Of a stretch of 64,000 bases of DNA, positions 11,983 to 21,860 are shown piece by piece (positions within the stretch are counted from its first letter, which is position 1; each line of letters starts with the position of its first letter). The stretch is from CAIWHR01 sp963741355. Its GTDB lineage: Bacteria > Pseudomonadota > Gammaproteobacteria > Burkholderiales > Casimicrobiaceae. The notes below the pieces were generated by a model. That model did not search any database. It was not told where the DNA came from and was given only the letters and a program-made list of their open reading frames with translations. Both the position numbers and the translations under genes were made by a program. The stretch covers positions 1 through 64,000 of the forward strand of contig CAVUIG010000013.1 of NCBI GenBank assembly GCA_963741355.1, read 5' to 3'.

Positions 11983-12708
11983 ATGGCGATCAGCGCGATG
12001 ATCCTGGCCGCCGGACGCGGCGAGCGCATGCGGCCGCTGTCGGACGCGTGCCCCAAGCCGCTGCTCGAAGTCGGCGGCAAGCCGCTCATCGTGTGGCAGA
12101 TCGAGGCGCTGGCGCGCGCCGGCTTCCGCGACATCGTCATCAATGTGGCGCATCGCGCGGAGCGGCTCGTCGAAGCGCTGGGCGACGGCGCGGCGCACGG
12201 CGTGTCGTTGCGCTGGTCGCTCGAGCCCGAGGCCTACGAGACGGCCGGCGGCATCGTCACCGCGCTGCCGCTGCTCGCACCGGGCCCGTTCCTCGTCGTC
12301 AGCGCCGACATCCACACCGATTTCGACTACGCGTCGCTCTTGCCTCGCGCGCAAGCGATGGCGAGCGACCCGGAACGGCCGCGCGCGCATCTCGTGATGG
12401 TGCCCACCTCGGCGCGTCATCCCTCGGGCGATTTCTTCCTCGAAGGCGGCATGCTTCGCGAGGGCGGCGGCGAAAAGCTCGTCTACGGCAACATCGCGCT
12501 TCACGACACGGCGCTCTTCGCTGAACTTCAGCCGCGCACGCGCATCAAACTCCTTCCGCTGTGGCAGCAATGGATCGCGCGCGGCCAGGTGAGCGGAGAG
12601 CGCTACGACGGCCCCTGGATCAACGTCGGCACGCCGGAGGACCTGTCGATGCTCGACGCCGTCCTGCGCCGCCGCGACGGTCCGACCACTGAACAGGACC
12701 TTGCGTGA
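11983..12708 (+). CDS. murU: MurU N-acetylmuramate-1-phosphate uridylyltransferase
   Basis: Nucleotidyltransferase of 241 aa that converts MurNAc-1-phosphate to UDP-MurNAc, the step after AmgK. The N-terminal nucleotide-binding signature ILAAGRGERMRPLSD is followed by PKPLLEVGGKPLI, and the metal-binding aspartate lies in VVSADIHTDFD. Near the C-terminus INVGTPEDL is characteristic of this class. The start ATG is one base past the amgK stop, and the end overlaps the TTG start of prlC by 8 bases, so amgK-murU-prlC are probably co-transcribed. Confidence 0.9.
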   Translation: MAISAMILAAGRGERMRPLSDACPKPLLEVGGKPLIVWQIEALARAGFRDIVINVAHRAERLVEALGDGAAHGVSLRWSLEPEAYETAGGIVTALPLLAPGPFLVVSADIHTDFDYASLLPRAQAMASDPERPRAHLVMVPTSARHPSGDFFLEGGMLREGGGEKLVYGNIALHDTALFAELQPRTRIKLLPLWQQWIARGQVSGERYDGPWINVGTPEDLSMLDAVLRRRDGPTTEQDLA

Positions 12709-14752
12709 CCGGACCGACAATCCGCTTCTCGATTTTTCCGGCTTGCCGCGCTTCGACGCGATCCGCGCCGAGCACGTGGCGCCGGCGATCGACCGCCTGA
12801 TCGCACAGGCGCGGGCGGCGGCGCAGATCGTCGCCGCCGATACGCGACCGGCGACGTGGGACCTTGTGGTCGTGCCGCTCGACGACGCGCTCGACCGGCT
12901 CGACCGGGCGTGGGGCGCAGTCAATCATCTCAATGCCGTCGTGAATTCGCCGGCGCTGCGCGAGGCCTACAACGCCAATCTGCCGAAGCTCACCGATTTT
13001 CACACCGATCTCGCGCAGGATCTTCGTCTCTACGGCCGCTACCGCGCGCTGGCCGCGGCGCCTGCCTTCGCGACGAGCGAGCCGGCGCAGCGCCGCGCGA
13101 TCGAGAACGAGCTGCGCGATTTCCGCCTCGGAGGCGCGGAGCTGCCGGAAGCGGACAAGGCGCGCTTCAAGGCGCTGCAGGAAGAGCTCTCCGCGCTGTC
13201 GTCGACCTTCGAGGACAATGTGCTCGACGCGACCAACGATTGGGCGCTCTTCGTCGAGGACGAATCCGAGCTCGCGGGCGTGCCCGACGACGTGCTCCGC
13301 GCGCTGCGCGCCGAGGCGGCCGCCGAAGGCAGGAGCGGCTGCAAGCTCACGCTGCGGATGCCGTCGTATCTTCCGGTGATGCAATATGCGCGCAATCGTG
13401 AGCTGCGCTCGACGCTGCACCGGGCGTATTCGACCCGCGCCTCGGAGCTCGGGGCGCGCCCGGAATGGGACAACACGCCGGTCATCCGGCGCATTCTCGC
13501 GCTGCGACAGGAGGAAGCAAGGCTCCTCGGCTACGCGAACTACGCCGAGGTGTCGCTCGTCCCCAAGATGGCGGGCAGCGCCGCCGAGGTGATCGACTTC
13601 CTGCGCGAGCTCAACCGGAAGGCGCGGCCGTTCGCGCTCTCCGACATCGGCGAGCTCGCCGGATTCGCGCGCACCACGCTCGGCATCGAGACGCTCGCAC
13701 CGCACGATCTCGCCTTCGCGTCGGAGCGCCTGAAGGAGCATCGCTACGCGTTCTCCGATCAGCAGGTGCGCCAGTATTTTCCCGAGCACCGGGTGCTCGG
13801 CGGATTGTTCCGCGTCGCCGAAACGCTCTACGGCATCACGATCCGCAAGGCGTCCGCGGCGACGTGGCATCCGGACGTCCGCTTCTTCGAGATCCGCGAT
13901 GCCGCCGGGCTTCGCATCGGCGAGTTCTATCTCGACCTTTACGCGCGGCCCGGCAAGCAGGGCGGCGCGTGGATGGACGCGGCGATCGATCGCCGCAGCG
14001 TCGGCGGCGCGGTCCAGCACCCCGTCGCCTACCTCACCTGCAACCTGTCGGCGCCGGAGCCGGGGCGCCCCGCGACGTTCACGCACGACGAGGTCACGAC
14101 GATCTTCCACGAGTTCGGGCACGGCCTTCACCAGCTCCTGACGCGCGTCGACGTCGCCGGCGTGTCCGGCATCCACGGCGTCGAGTGGGACGCAGTGGAG
14201 CTGCCCAGCCAGTTCATGGAGAATTTCTGCTGGGAATGGGACGTGCTCTCGCAGATGACCGAGCACGTCGACACCGGCCTCCCGCTGCCGCGCGCGCTGT
14301 TCGACCGGATGGTCGCCGCGAAGAATTTCCAGAGCGGCCTCGTGACGCTGCGTCACCTCGAGTTCGGGCTGTTCGACATGCTCCTGCACTCGACGTATGA
14401 CCCCGCCGGCGCCGCGTCGCCGCGAGACGTCGAGGAAAGCGTCCGGCGCGAGATTGCGGTCGTGCCGCGCGCCGCTTACGACCGGTTCACGCATTCGTTC
14501 CGCCACATTTTCGCGGGCGGATATGCCGCCGGTTACTACAGCTACAAGTGGGCGGAGGTGCTCTCCGCCGACGCCTTCAGCCTGTTCGAGGAGGTCGGCG
14601 TGCTCTCGCCCGTCGCCGGAGCGCGCTTTCGCGACGAGGTGCTGGCGCGGGGGGGCAGCCGGCCGGCGCTGGAGTCGTTCGTCGCCTTCCGCGGCCGCAC
14701 GCCCCAAATCGACGCCCTTCTGCGGCATAATGGAATGATCGGCACCGCCTGA
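12701..14752 (+). CDS. prlC: Oligopeptidase A (M3 zinc metallopeptidase)
   Basis: Cytoplasmic M3 family peptidase of 683 aa that degrades short peptides, including cleaved signal peptides. The zinc site HEFGH is at residues 470-474, with the later GVEWDAVELPSQFMENF helix supplying the downstream glutamate. Length matches E. coli oligopeptidase A. The only start giving the normal N-terminus is the TTG at 12701, inside the murU tail (RDRTDNPLLDFSGLPRFDAI follows it). The C-terminal helix region ending NGMIGTA is intact. Confidence 0.9.
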   Translation: MRDRTDNPLLDFSGLPRFDAIRAEHVAPAIDRLIAQARAAAQIVAADTRPATWDLVVVPLDDALDRLDRAWGAVNHLNAVVNSPALREAYNANLPKLTDFHTDLAQDLRLYGRYRALAAAPAFATSEPAQRRAIENELRDFRLGGAELPEADKARFKALQEELSALSSTFEDNVLDATNDWALFVEDESELAGVPDDVLRALRAEAAAEGRSGCKLTLRMPSYLPVMQYARNRELRSTLHRAYSTRASELGARPEWDNTPVIRRILALRQEEARLLGYANYAEVSLVPKMAGSAAEVIDFLRELNRKARPFALSDIGELAGFARTTLGIETLAPHDLAFASERLKEHRYAFSDQQVRQYFPEHRVLGGLFRVAETLYGITIRKASAATWHPDVRFFEIRDAAGLRIGEFYLDLYARPGKQGGAWMDAAIDRRSVGGAVQHPVAYLTCNLSAPEPGRPATFTHDEVTTIFHEFGHGLHQLLTRVDVAGVSGIHGVEWDAVELPSQFMENFCWEWDVLSQMTEHVDTGLPLPRALFDRMVAAKNFQSGLVTLRHLEFGLFDMLLHSTYDPAGAASPRDVEESVRREIAVVPRAAYDRFTHSFRHIFAGGYAAGYYSYKWAEVLSADAFSLFEEVGVLSPVAGARFRDEVLARGGSRPALESFVAFRGRTPQIDALLRHNGMIGTA

Positions 14753-14761
14753 GGAGCTTTG

Positions 14762-15366
14762 ATGGCACACGCTTCAACCCGAATATCAATGGCTTGCGGC
14801 ATCGCCGCCGCCATTTTCGCCGCTGGCGCCCTGGCCCAGCAGGCACAGGTCTACCGCTACGTCGACAAGGACGGGCACGTCGTCTACACCGATCGCCTTC
14901 CGCCCGATGCGGCAAAGGACGTCCAGGCGAAACGGATGGGCGGCAATTACGTCCAGAGCGACGAAATGTCGCTCGCGACGCGGGAGGCCCAGGAGCGATT
15001 TCCGGTGAAGCTCTACACGTTTCCGTGCGGCGAGGTCTGCCGCGCGGGCGAGGCCTTGCTGAATCGCCGCGGCGTGCCCTACACGACGATCGCCGTCGAC
15101 ACGCCCGAGGGCTCGGAACAGCTCATGAAGGCCACGGGGGAATTGCAGGCGCCGGTGCTGCAGATCGGCGACAAGCAGTTCGCCAAGGGCTACAGCGAAG
15201 CACGCTGGACGCGCAATGCTCGACGAGGCGGGCTACCCGAAAGCGCCGGCCAACCGCCGCGCCGCGCCCACCGCTCGTGCTCCGGGGGACACTGGAGCCC
15301 CGGTGGCGCCCGGCCCCCGACGCCTCGCAGGCCGTCAGCGCGCCTGGCACGTACCCGAAGCAGTAG
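14762..15366 (+). CDS. Periplasmic DUF4124 plus glutaredoxin-like protein, two frameshifts
   Basis: Exported protein of about 200 aa. A signal peptide (ACGIAAAIFAAGALAQQ) is followed by a DUF4124 segment (VYRYVDKDGHVVYTDRLPP, near residues 28-46) and then a glutaredoxin-like domain (VKLYTFPCGEVCRAGEALL) with a C-x3-C pair in place of C-x-x-C, followed by NRRGVPYTTIAVD. The frame is lost near 15206 and again near 15322; removing one base at each gives AMLDEAGYPKAP and then APDASQAVSAPGTYPKQ with TAG at 15364-15366. A periplasmic thiol role is an inference from the domains. The second frameshift repair is less certain than the first. Confidence 0.7.
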
Positions 15367-15393
15367 CGAACGTTCGACGCGGGCCCGCGCCCA

Positions 15394-15664
15394 AGGAGCC
15401 TGTCGGGCCTGATTTCACGTATGCGTTGCCGGGCCAAAAAGCGATGGATGCGCGGCGCGAGGCGCAGCGAATATCGTGAATCTTCGCAAGCCGAGCAACA
15501 AAGCAGACGCGCTTTTTGGCAGCAACCCGAAGGGACGGGGCGCTTTGGGCGCATTTCTGCGTTACTCGCCCTCGGCATATTCCCGATATGCTCTCGGTCT
15601 CGCGCCTTGAACTGCGCCCAAACCGCCTCCGTCGCATACGCGAAATCAGGCCCGACAGGCTCCT
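15394..15664. mobile_element. MITE-like element with 32-bp terminal inverted repeats
   Basis: A 271-bp stretch bounded by 32-bp inverted repeats, 15394-15425 and 15633-15664, identical except at one position (outer ends AGGAGCCTGTCGGG and CCCGACAGGCTCCT). A nested perfect 11-bp inverted pair lies inside at 15433-15443 and 15510-15520 (GCCAAAAAGCG/CGCTTTTTGGC), and a small hairpin GCATAT-TCCCG-ATATGC at 15575-15591. It encodes no transposase and I see no clear target-site duplication. It lies between the convergent ends of the DUF4124 gene and nuoN, and its right end overlaps the nuoN stop codon (15663-15665). The structure fits a non-autonomous miniature transposable element. Confidence 0.6.
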
Positions 15665-17043
15665 AGAGTCGCGCCAGCACGGACCCCGGCAGCAGCGCGA
15701 ATATCCCGATCGAAACGAGGCAGAGCAGGCTCGCCGCGAGCGCGATGCGCACGGTGCCCGGCGCTCTCGCCGGCTCGTCCGCGCTCATGAACATGAGCTG
15801 GATCACGCGAAGGTAGAAGTAGATCCCGAGGTAGCTTCCGACGAGGCCCAGCACGGCGTAGACCGTGAAGCCCGCCGCCATCACGTTCCGGAAGATCAGG
15901 AACTTGGCGATGAATCCGGGGAACGGCGGGATGCCCGGCGAGCGAGAGCATCGCGATGCCGATCATCAGCGCCGCGTAGGGACGGCGCCGGAAGAGCCCC
16001 TTCAGATGGTCGAGCCGATCCGATTCGGCGTCGTCGCCGCGCGGCAGCGCCGAGAACGCGAGAAGGTTGGCGAGGCCGTACGCGACGAGATAGAAGACGA
16101 CACCCTGGAAGCGCGTCGCGCCGATGCCGAGGAATGCATAGAAAAGATAGCCTGCGTGCGCGATCGACGAGTACGCGATCATGCGCCGGAAGCTCGTCTG
16201 CCGCATCGCGGTGAGGTTGCCCCACACGATCGACACCAGCGGCAGGATCGCGAGCAGGTCGACCATCGGCGGCGACAGCGGTTCCGTCCCGATGAGGCGC
16301 ACGACGGCAAGCAGCACGCCCGCCTTGATGATCGTCGCCATGTAGGCCGTGACCGGCACGCTCGCGCCTTCGTACGCGTCCGGCGCCCACGCATGGAACG
16401 GCACGATCGCCGCCTTGACGAAGAACGCCGCCACCACGAGCACGACGGCGGCGCGCGCCATCACGTCGTTGGAATGCAGCGCCGTCGCGAACGCCGCGAG
16501 CGACAGCGACGCGGCGCCGCCGTAGAGCAGCGCGACGCCCATGAGGAAGAGCGCGGTCGCCGTGCCGCCCACCACGAGGTACTTGAGCGCCGCCTCCGCG
16601 CTGTCCGGCCGGCGAATTCCGAGGAGGACCAGCACGTACACCGGCAACGCCATCAGTTCGAGCCCGAGGAAGAGCGTGAGAAAGCTCTCCGACGACACGA
16701 TCAGGCAGAAGCCGTACAGCGACGACAGCAGCAGCGGATAGAAGCGCAGGTTGGTCCGCTCCTCGCGCGCGAACAGCAGCACCGGCAGCGCGAACGCGAG
16801 CACCAGCGCCTTCGCGAGCGAGGTGCCGGGAAGGATCGAGTATTGACCCGGGAACGGATCGGCGCGGACGTCGCCGAGATTGAGCGCGAGCGCCGCCAGC
16901 GCCGCGGCGCACACCGTGACGATCGACAGCGCCAGCGAGCCCCGCGGACGGTCGATCACGATCTCGAGCACGATCAGCGCGACAAGCCCGGAGAGCAGGA
17001 TGTGCTCGGGCAGCATTGCTGCGAAGATCGATTGCCAGCTCAT
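15663..17043 (-). CDS. nuoN: NADH-quinone oxidoreductase subunit N, frameshifted
   Basis: Antiporter-like proton-pumping subunit of complex I, multi-spanning inner-membrane protein of about 460 aa. Typical motifs include VKAAIVPFHAWAPDAYEGA and FRRMIAYSSIAHAGYL. The frame breaks near 15945 at SLAG; removing one base restores IPPFPGFIAKF, which is conserved in this family, and the rest continues MMAAGFTVYAVLG to LLPGSVLARL. The start ATG overlaps the nuoM stop (ATGA). The stop TAG lies at the edge of the MITE-like element, so the very C-terminus may have been altered by that insertion. Confidence 0.9.
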
Positions 17044-18579
17044 CGCGCGACTCCGGGTACCCGCTCGGTCATCACGAGCTCGCGATACTGCTTCGCGGCC
17101 TGCTCGGTCTTCTGCATCGGCCCTTCGGGGAAGAGTCCCAGCCAGAACACCGCGGCGACGATGATCGCGAGGATCGTCCTTTCGCGGAAATCGAGGTCCG
17201 CGAGCGGCTGGTGCGGCGCCTTCGCCGCGCCGAACATGAAGCCCTGCGCGAAGCGGAACATGTAGAGCGCTCCCAGCACGACGCCCAGCACGGCGAGCGA
17301 GCTCATCACGAGCGGCAGGCTCGCGCCCGCAAGGTGCGCCTGCCACGACGCGCGGAAGGCGCCCAGCAGCACGAGGAATTCACCGGTGAATCCGCTGGTC
17401 GTCGGCAATCCCACCGACGCCAGCGTGAGGACCATGAAGAACACGGAGTAGACCGGCAGCAGCTTCGCGAGCCCGCCGTACGCCGACAGCTCGCGGGTGT
17501 GGCACCGCTCGTAGATCATCCCGACCATGAGGAAGAGCCCCGCCGCCGTCAGCCCGTGGCTCACCATCTGGATCACCGCGCCCTGGATGCCGACGAGATC
17601 GAGGCTCGCGAGCCCCAGCATCACGTAGCCGAGGTGGCTGATCGACGAATACGCGATGATCTTCTTGATGTCGGTCTGCACCAGCGCGAGGCAGGCGCCG
17701 TAGACGATCGAGATGACCGACAGCACCATGATCGCGGGGACGAGCATCCGCGTCGCGTCCGGGAACAGCGGGAAGCCCAGCTTCATGAAGCCGTACGTCC
17801 CCATCTTGAGGAGCACGCCCGCGAGGATCACCGAGCCGGCCGTCGGCGCCTCGACGTGCGCGTCGGGCAGCCACGTGTGCAGCGGGACCATCGGCACCTT
17901 GATCGCGAACGAGAGCCCGAAGGCCGCGAGCAGGATCAGCTGGGTGTCGAGCGGCAGCGGGGCCTTGTAGAGGTCGGCGAAGGCGAACGACGTGATGCCG
18001 GACGTCTGCTGCAGCGAGTAGACGAGGTAGATCACGGCCGCCAGCATCAGGATGCTGCCGAACGCCGTGTAGAGGAAGAACTTGATCGTCGCGTAGATCC
18101 GCCGCTCGCCTCCCCAGATGCCGATGATGAGGAACATCGGGATCAGCATCGTTTCCCAGAAGAGGTAGAAGACGAAGAGATCCTGCGCGACGAACGCGCC
18201 CAGCATCGCGAACTGGATCAGGAGCACCATCGCGTAGAAGAGCTTGACGTCCTTCGTGATCGCCGTGAACGCGCCGGCGACGACCAGCGGTCCCAGGAAC
18301 GCGGTCAGCGCGACCAGCAGGATGCTCATCCCGTCGATGCCGATGTGGTAGTAGACGCCCCAATCGGGAATCCACGGGATCCGGGTCTCGAACTGCAGAC
18401 CCGTCGCGGCCGGCGTCGAAATGCGCGTAGAGCACCGCGGTGAGCACGAACTGCAGCGTCATCACGGCGAGCGACACGCGGCGCACGAGCGCGTCGTTGT
18501 CGCGCGCCACGAAGACCAGGACCGCGATGCCGGCGAGCGGCAGGTAAAGGACGATCGACAGGAGTGTCGCGTCAGCCAC
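17040..18579 (-). CDS. nuoM: NADH-quinone oxidoreductase subunit M, frameshifted
   Basis: Antiporter-like complex I subunit, about 512 aa with some 14 transmembrane helices. It shows the lysine-containing motif FAIKVPMVPLHTWLPDAHVEAPTAGS and TDIKKIIAYSSISHLGYV. The N-terminal 50 residues, from a GTG start at 18579 (ADATLLSIVLYLPLAG), are in a different frame; removing one base near 18412 gives LQFETRIPWIPDWGVYYHIGIDGMS, the expected link. The GTG overlaps the nuoL stop by 8 bases and the end overlaps nuoN. Confidence 0.9.
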
Positions 18580-20461
18580 GGCGGAATCCCCAGGCGAGAC
18601 AGACGATCGCCCCGATCGCCACGAAGAACACGTAGCGCTGCAGGTTGCCGCTCTGGACGCGCGACAGCACCCCGGCGCCGCGCTGCGCGAGGCGCGCGAG
18701 ACCGTTGAGCGATCCGTCGAGCAGCATCCGGTCGCCGAGGCCGAGGAAGACGCGCTCCGAGATCCACCAGAGTGGACGCGAGACCAGGAAGTCGTAGGCC
18801 TCGTCGATGAAATACTTGCCGGCGAGCAGCCGGTGCAGCCCCGCGAAGCGGACGCGCACCGCTTCCGCGCGGGCCGTGCCACGGCCGAACACCCACGCGG
18901 CGCCGGCGAGGCCGGCCAGCGCGATCACGACGGACGCGACGAGGAGCGTCTTCTCGTAGTGCTCGAACTCCGGCACGACGGAAGGCAGCGGCAGCATCGG
19001 CTCCAGGAAATGCGGGATTTCGATGAACCCGCCGAACGCGGAGAACACCGCCAGCACCACGAGCACGCCGGTCATCGATATCGGTGATTCGTGGACGTGA
19101 TGCTCCGCTTCGGGCTCCATCCGCGACTTGCCCATGAACACGAGCCAGAACAGACGGAACATGTAGAAGGCCGTCATGAACGCAGTCGCGGCGCCGACCG
19201 CCCAGAGCAGCGGCGAGCCGCCGCGCTCGCTGGCGAAGGCGAACCAGAGGATCTCGTCCTTGGAGAAGAATCCGGCGAGCGGCGGAATGCCGGCGATCGC
19301 CGCGGTGGCGATCGCGAACGTCACGAAGGTGACGGGAATGCGCCGCGCGAGCCCGCCCATCTTGCGGATGTCCTGCTCGCCCGAGAGCGCGTGGATCACG
19401 CTGCCGGCGCCGAGGAACAGGCAGGCCTTGAAGAAGGCGTGCGTGAAGACGTGGAACACGGCCACGCCGTAGGCGCCGACTCCCAGCGCCACGAACATGA
19501 ACCCGAGCTGCGACACCGTCGAGTACGCGAGCATCTTCTTGATGTCGGTCTGCGCGACCGCCACCGTCGCCGCGAAGAACGCGGTCGCCATGCCGATGAC
19601 GGTGATCACCGCCGACGCTTCCGGCGCCTGCAGGTAGAGCCCCGACATCCGCGCGACGAGGTACACGCCCGCGGTCACCATCGTTGCCGCGTGGATCAGC
19701 GCCGACACCGGGGTCGGGCCGGCCATCGCGTCCGGAAGCCAGATGTGCAGCGGGATCTGCGCCGACTTGCCGGTCGCGCCGATGAACAGCAGCAGGCCGG
19801 CGAGGCTCGCCGACACGGCGGGATTCGAGCCGTTGGCGAACGCGGCGTTGATCGTCGGCATGTCGAGCGTCCCGAGGCCCTGGAACAGCACGAACATGCC
19901 GAGCAGGAATCCGGCGTCGCCGATGCGGTTGACGATGAACGCCTTCTTGCCCGCCCGCGCGTTGACCGGATCCTCGAACCAGAATCCGATCAGCAGGTAC
20001 GAGGCGAGCCCGACGCCTTCCCAGCCGACGAACAGCACCAGCAGCGACTTGCCGAGGACGAGCAGCAGCATGAAGAACAGGAACAGGTTGAGGTACGCGA
20101 AGAAGCGCGCGTAGCTCGCGTCGTCCTTCATGTAGCCGATCGAGTAGATGTGGATCAGCGTGCCGACGCCGGTGACGATCAGCACCATGACGGCGGAGAG
20201 GCGGTCGAAGTAGAGCGCGATCTCGAAGGGATTGCCGGCGATGATCGTCCACGTGTACGCGACCTCGGCAAGCGGCGCGCCCGCCGCCATGAGGTCGGCG
20301 AAGCACTTCACCGCCAGCAGGAACGAGAGCGCCGGCAGCGCGCAGCCGACGACGGTGACGAAGCGCTTGCCGACGCGCTCGCCGCCGAACCGCGTCCCGA
20401 CGAGGCCGTTGACGGCGAATCCCGCCAGCGGCGCCAGGACGATCAAAGTGAGGAGCTGCAC
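18572..20461 (-). CDS. nuoL: NADH-quinone oxidoreductase subunit L
   Basis: Largest antiporter-like complex I subunit, 629 aa, intact. Family motifs are GWEGVGLASYLLIGFW, SAQIPLHIWLPDAMAGPTPVSA and TDIKKMLAYSTVSQLGFM, followed by the long C-terminal lateral helix region and a final transmembrane segment (YVFFVAIGAIVCLAW). A histidine-rich EAEHHVHESP stretch sits in a loop near residue 450. It begins 4 bases after the end of nuoK. Confidence 0.95.
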   Translation of the reverse strand: MQLLTLIVLAPLAGFAVNGLVGTRFGGERVGKRFVTVVGCALPALSFLLAVKCFADLMAAGAPLAEVAYTWTIIAGNPFEIALYFDRLSAVMVLIVTGVGTLIHIYSIGYMKDDASYARFFAYLNLFLFFMLLLVLGKSLLVLFVGWEGVGLASYLLIGFWFEDPVNARAGKKAFIVNRIGDAGFLLGMFVLFQGLGTLDMPTINAAFANGSNPAVSASLAGLLLFIGATGKSAQIPLHIWLPDAMAGPTPVSALIHAATMVTAGVYLVARMSGLYLQAPEASAVITVIGMATAFFAATVAVAQTDIKKMLAYSTVSQLGFMFVALGVGAYGVAVFHVFTHAFFKACLFLGAGSVIHALSGEQDIRKMGGLARRIPVTFVTFAIATAAIAGIPPLAGFFSKDEILWFAFASERGGSPLLWAVGAATAFMTAFYMFRLFWLVFMGKSRMEPEAEHHVHESPISMTGVLVVLAVFSAFGGFIEIPHFLEPMLPLPSVVPEFEHYEKTLLVASVVIALAGLAGAAWVFGRGTARAEAVRVRFAGLHRLLAGKYFIDEAYDFLVSRPLWWISERVFLGLGDRMLLDGSLNGLARLAQRGAGVLSRVQSGNLQRYVFFVAIGAIVCLAWGFRRG

Positions 20462-20465
20462 CTTC

Positions 20466-20768
20466 TTATCCTTTGAGATCGGTGTAGGCGTCGAGGTCCA
20501 GCGTGCGCTTGCGCCGCACGAGCAGGAGGACGATCGGGATCGCGATGGCGATCTCGGCGGCCGCCACGACGAAGATCAGGAAGACGAGCACCGCGCCGAT
20601 CGTCGTGCCGGTCTGCTGCGCGACCGTGACGAGGGAGAGGTTGACGGCGTTCAGCATGAGCTCCATGCACATCAGCATCACGAGCACGTTGCGCCGGACG
20701 ATGACGCCGAGCAGGCCGAGCGAGAACATCGCCATGCTGACGAAGAGCAGCATCTCAGCCTTGCTCAT
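20466..20768 (-). CDS. nuoK: NADH-quinone oxidoreductase subunit K
   Basis: Small complex I membrane subunit, 100 aa, three transmembrane helices. The conserved glutamates that form part of the proton path are visible in LMCMELMLNAVNL and VVAAAEIAIAI. The start overlaps the nuoJ end by 14 bases. Confidence 0.95.
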   Translation of the reverse strand: MSKAEMLLFVSMAMFSLGLLGVIVRRNVLVMLMCMELMLNAVNLSLVTVAQQTGTTIGAVLVFLIFVVAAAEIAIAIPIVLLLVRRKRTLDLDAYTDLKG

Positions 20769-21282
20769 GGTCGACCCCGCTCTCCTTGATCACCGCCAGC
20801 GCCGCGACGACGGCGGCGACGAGCAGCACCGAGGTGAGCTCGAAATAGAGCCAGTATTCGGTCAGGAACGCGACCGAGAACTGCTGCAGCGTGAACGACA
20901 CGCTCGACCGGGCCGGCGCGAGGTCGCCGCGCAGGACCGCGAACGCGAGCACGGCGAGGAGCGCCACCGCCGCGGCGATTCCCGGCACCAGCATCCGCGA
21001 GAAGCGGCCGCGCAGCGAAGGATCGCGCACGTCGAGCAGCATGATCACGTAGACCATGAACACCATCACCGCGCCGACGTAGATCAGCACCTGGAACGCG
21101 GCGATGAAGTGCACGCCGAGGAGCCCGTAGACCCCGCCCAGGAACACCATCGTCGAGATCAGCGCCATCGCCACCTGCATCGGGTGCCGCAGCACGAGCA
21201 TCAGGGCGCCGCCGGCGAGCGCGGACAGCGCGAAGAGCCAGATCAGCGCGGTGTCGAGGTTGCCGAGCACGGAGTCGATCAT
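20755..21282 (-). CDS. nuoJ: NADH-quinone oxidoreductase subunit J
   Basis: Complex I membrane subunit of 175 aa with five predicted transmembrane helices; AAFQVLIYVGAVMVFMVYVIMLLD is the conserved third helix that contains the flexible pi-bulge region. The start ATG (MIDSVLGNLDTALI) overlaps the nuoI stop by 4 bases. Confidence 0.93.
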   Translation of the reverse strand: MIDSVLGNLDTALIWLFALSALAGGALMLVLRHPMQVAMALISTMVFLGGVYGLLGVHFIAAFQVLIYVGAVMVFMVYVIMLLDVRDPSLRGRFSRMLVPGIAAAVALLAVLAFAVLRGDLAPARSSVSFTLQQFSVAFLTEYWLYFELTSVLLVAAVVAALAVIKESGVDHEQG

Positions 21283-21860
21283 GACGATCCTCGCTTGGCG
21301 CCGGCGTCGGCCTTGCCCGGATACGGCTTGGCGACGTCGCTGCGCGGGCTCCACGACAGGAGCTCCTCCTTGCCGAGCCACATGTGGACCCGGTCGCCGG
21401 AGGGAAGACCCGGAACTTCCTTGACCATCCGGATCGCATCCTCGGGGCAGGCTTCGACGCACAGTCCGCAGAAGATGCAGCGCGAATAGTCGATCTCGAA
21501 GCGCGCCGGATACTTGGGATGCGCCGCGTCGTCCGCGTCGAATGCCGCCTCGATCTCGATCACCTTCGCGGGGCAGACTGTCGCGCACAGGTTGCAGGCG
21601 ATGCATTGCGGGCGGCCGTCGGGCCGGCGCGTCAGCACGTGCTTGCCGCGATTGTTCTGCGCGTAGTCCCAGCGCGTTTCCTCGGGGTAATACGTCGTGA
21701 GCGCGCCCTTGCGGCCGGTCATCCACTTCGTCATGTTGGCGACGAACACGCGGCTCGTGATGAAGAGCCCGCGCAGAATCTCGGGCAGGTACGCCCTCTC
21801 CCACAGCGTCATCGTGGGCTCGTTCCAGTACTGCTTGCGCACGTGCGGACGTTTCGTCAT
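21279..21860 (-). CDS. nuoI: NADH-quinone oxidoreductase subunit I
   Basis: Peripheral complex I subunit of 193 aa that carries the two [4Fe-4S] clusters N6a and N6b. Both ferredoxin motifs are complete: CIACNLCATVCP and CIFCGLCVEACP. The N-terminal amphipathic part (LRGLFITSRVFVANMTKWM) lies against the membrane arm. It has a longer C-terminal tail than E. coli NuoI. The start overlaps the nuoH stop by 4 bases. Confidence 0.94.
   Translation of the reverse strand: MTKRPHVRKQYWNEPTMTLWERAYLPEILRGLFITSRVFVANMTKWMTGRKGALTTYYPEETRWDYAQNNRGKHVLTRRPDGRPQCIACNLCATVCPAKVIEIEAAFDADDAAHPKYPARFEIDYSRCIFCGLCVEACPEDAIRMVKEVPGLPSGDRVHMWLGKEELLSWSPRSDVAKPYPGKADAGAKRGSS

Noticed and set aside
15367..15662. 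Small protein gene in the gap before nuoN
   Set aside because: Open frames there run through the inverted repeats, lack a ribosome site and have no recognisable sequence.
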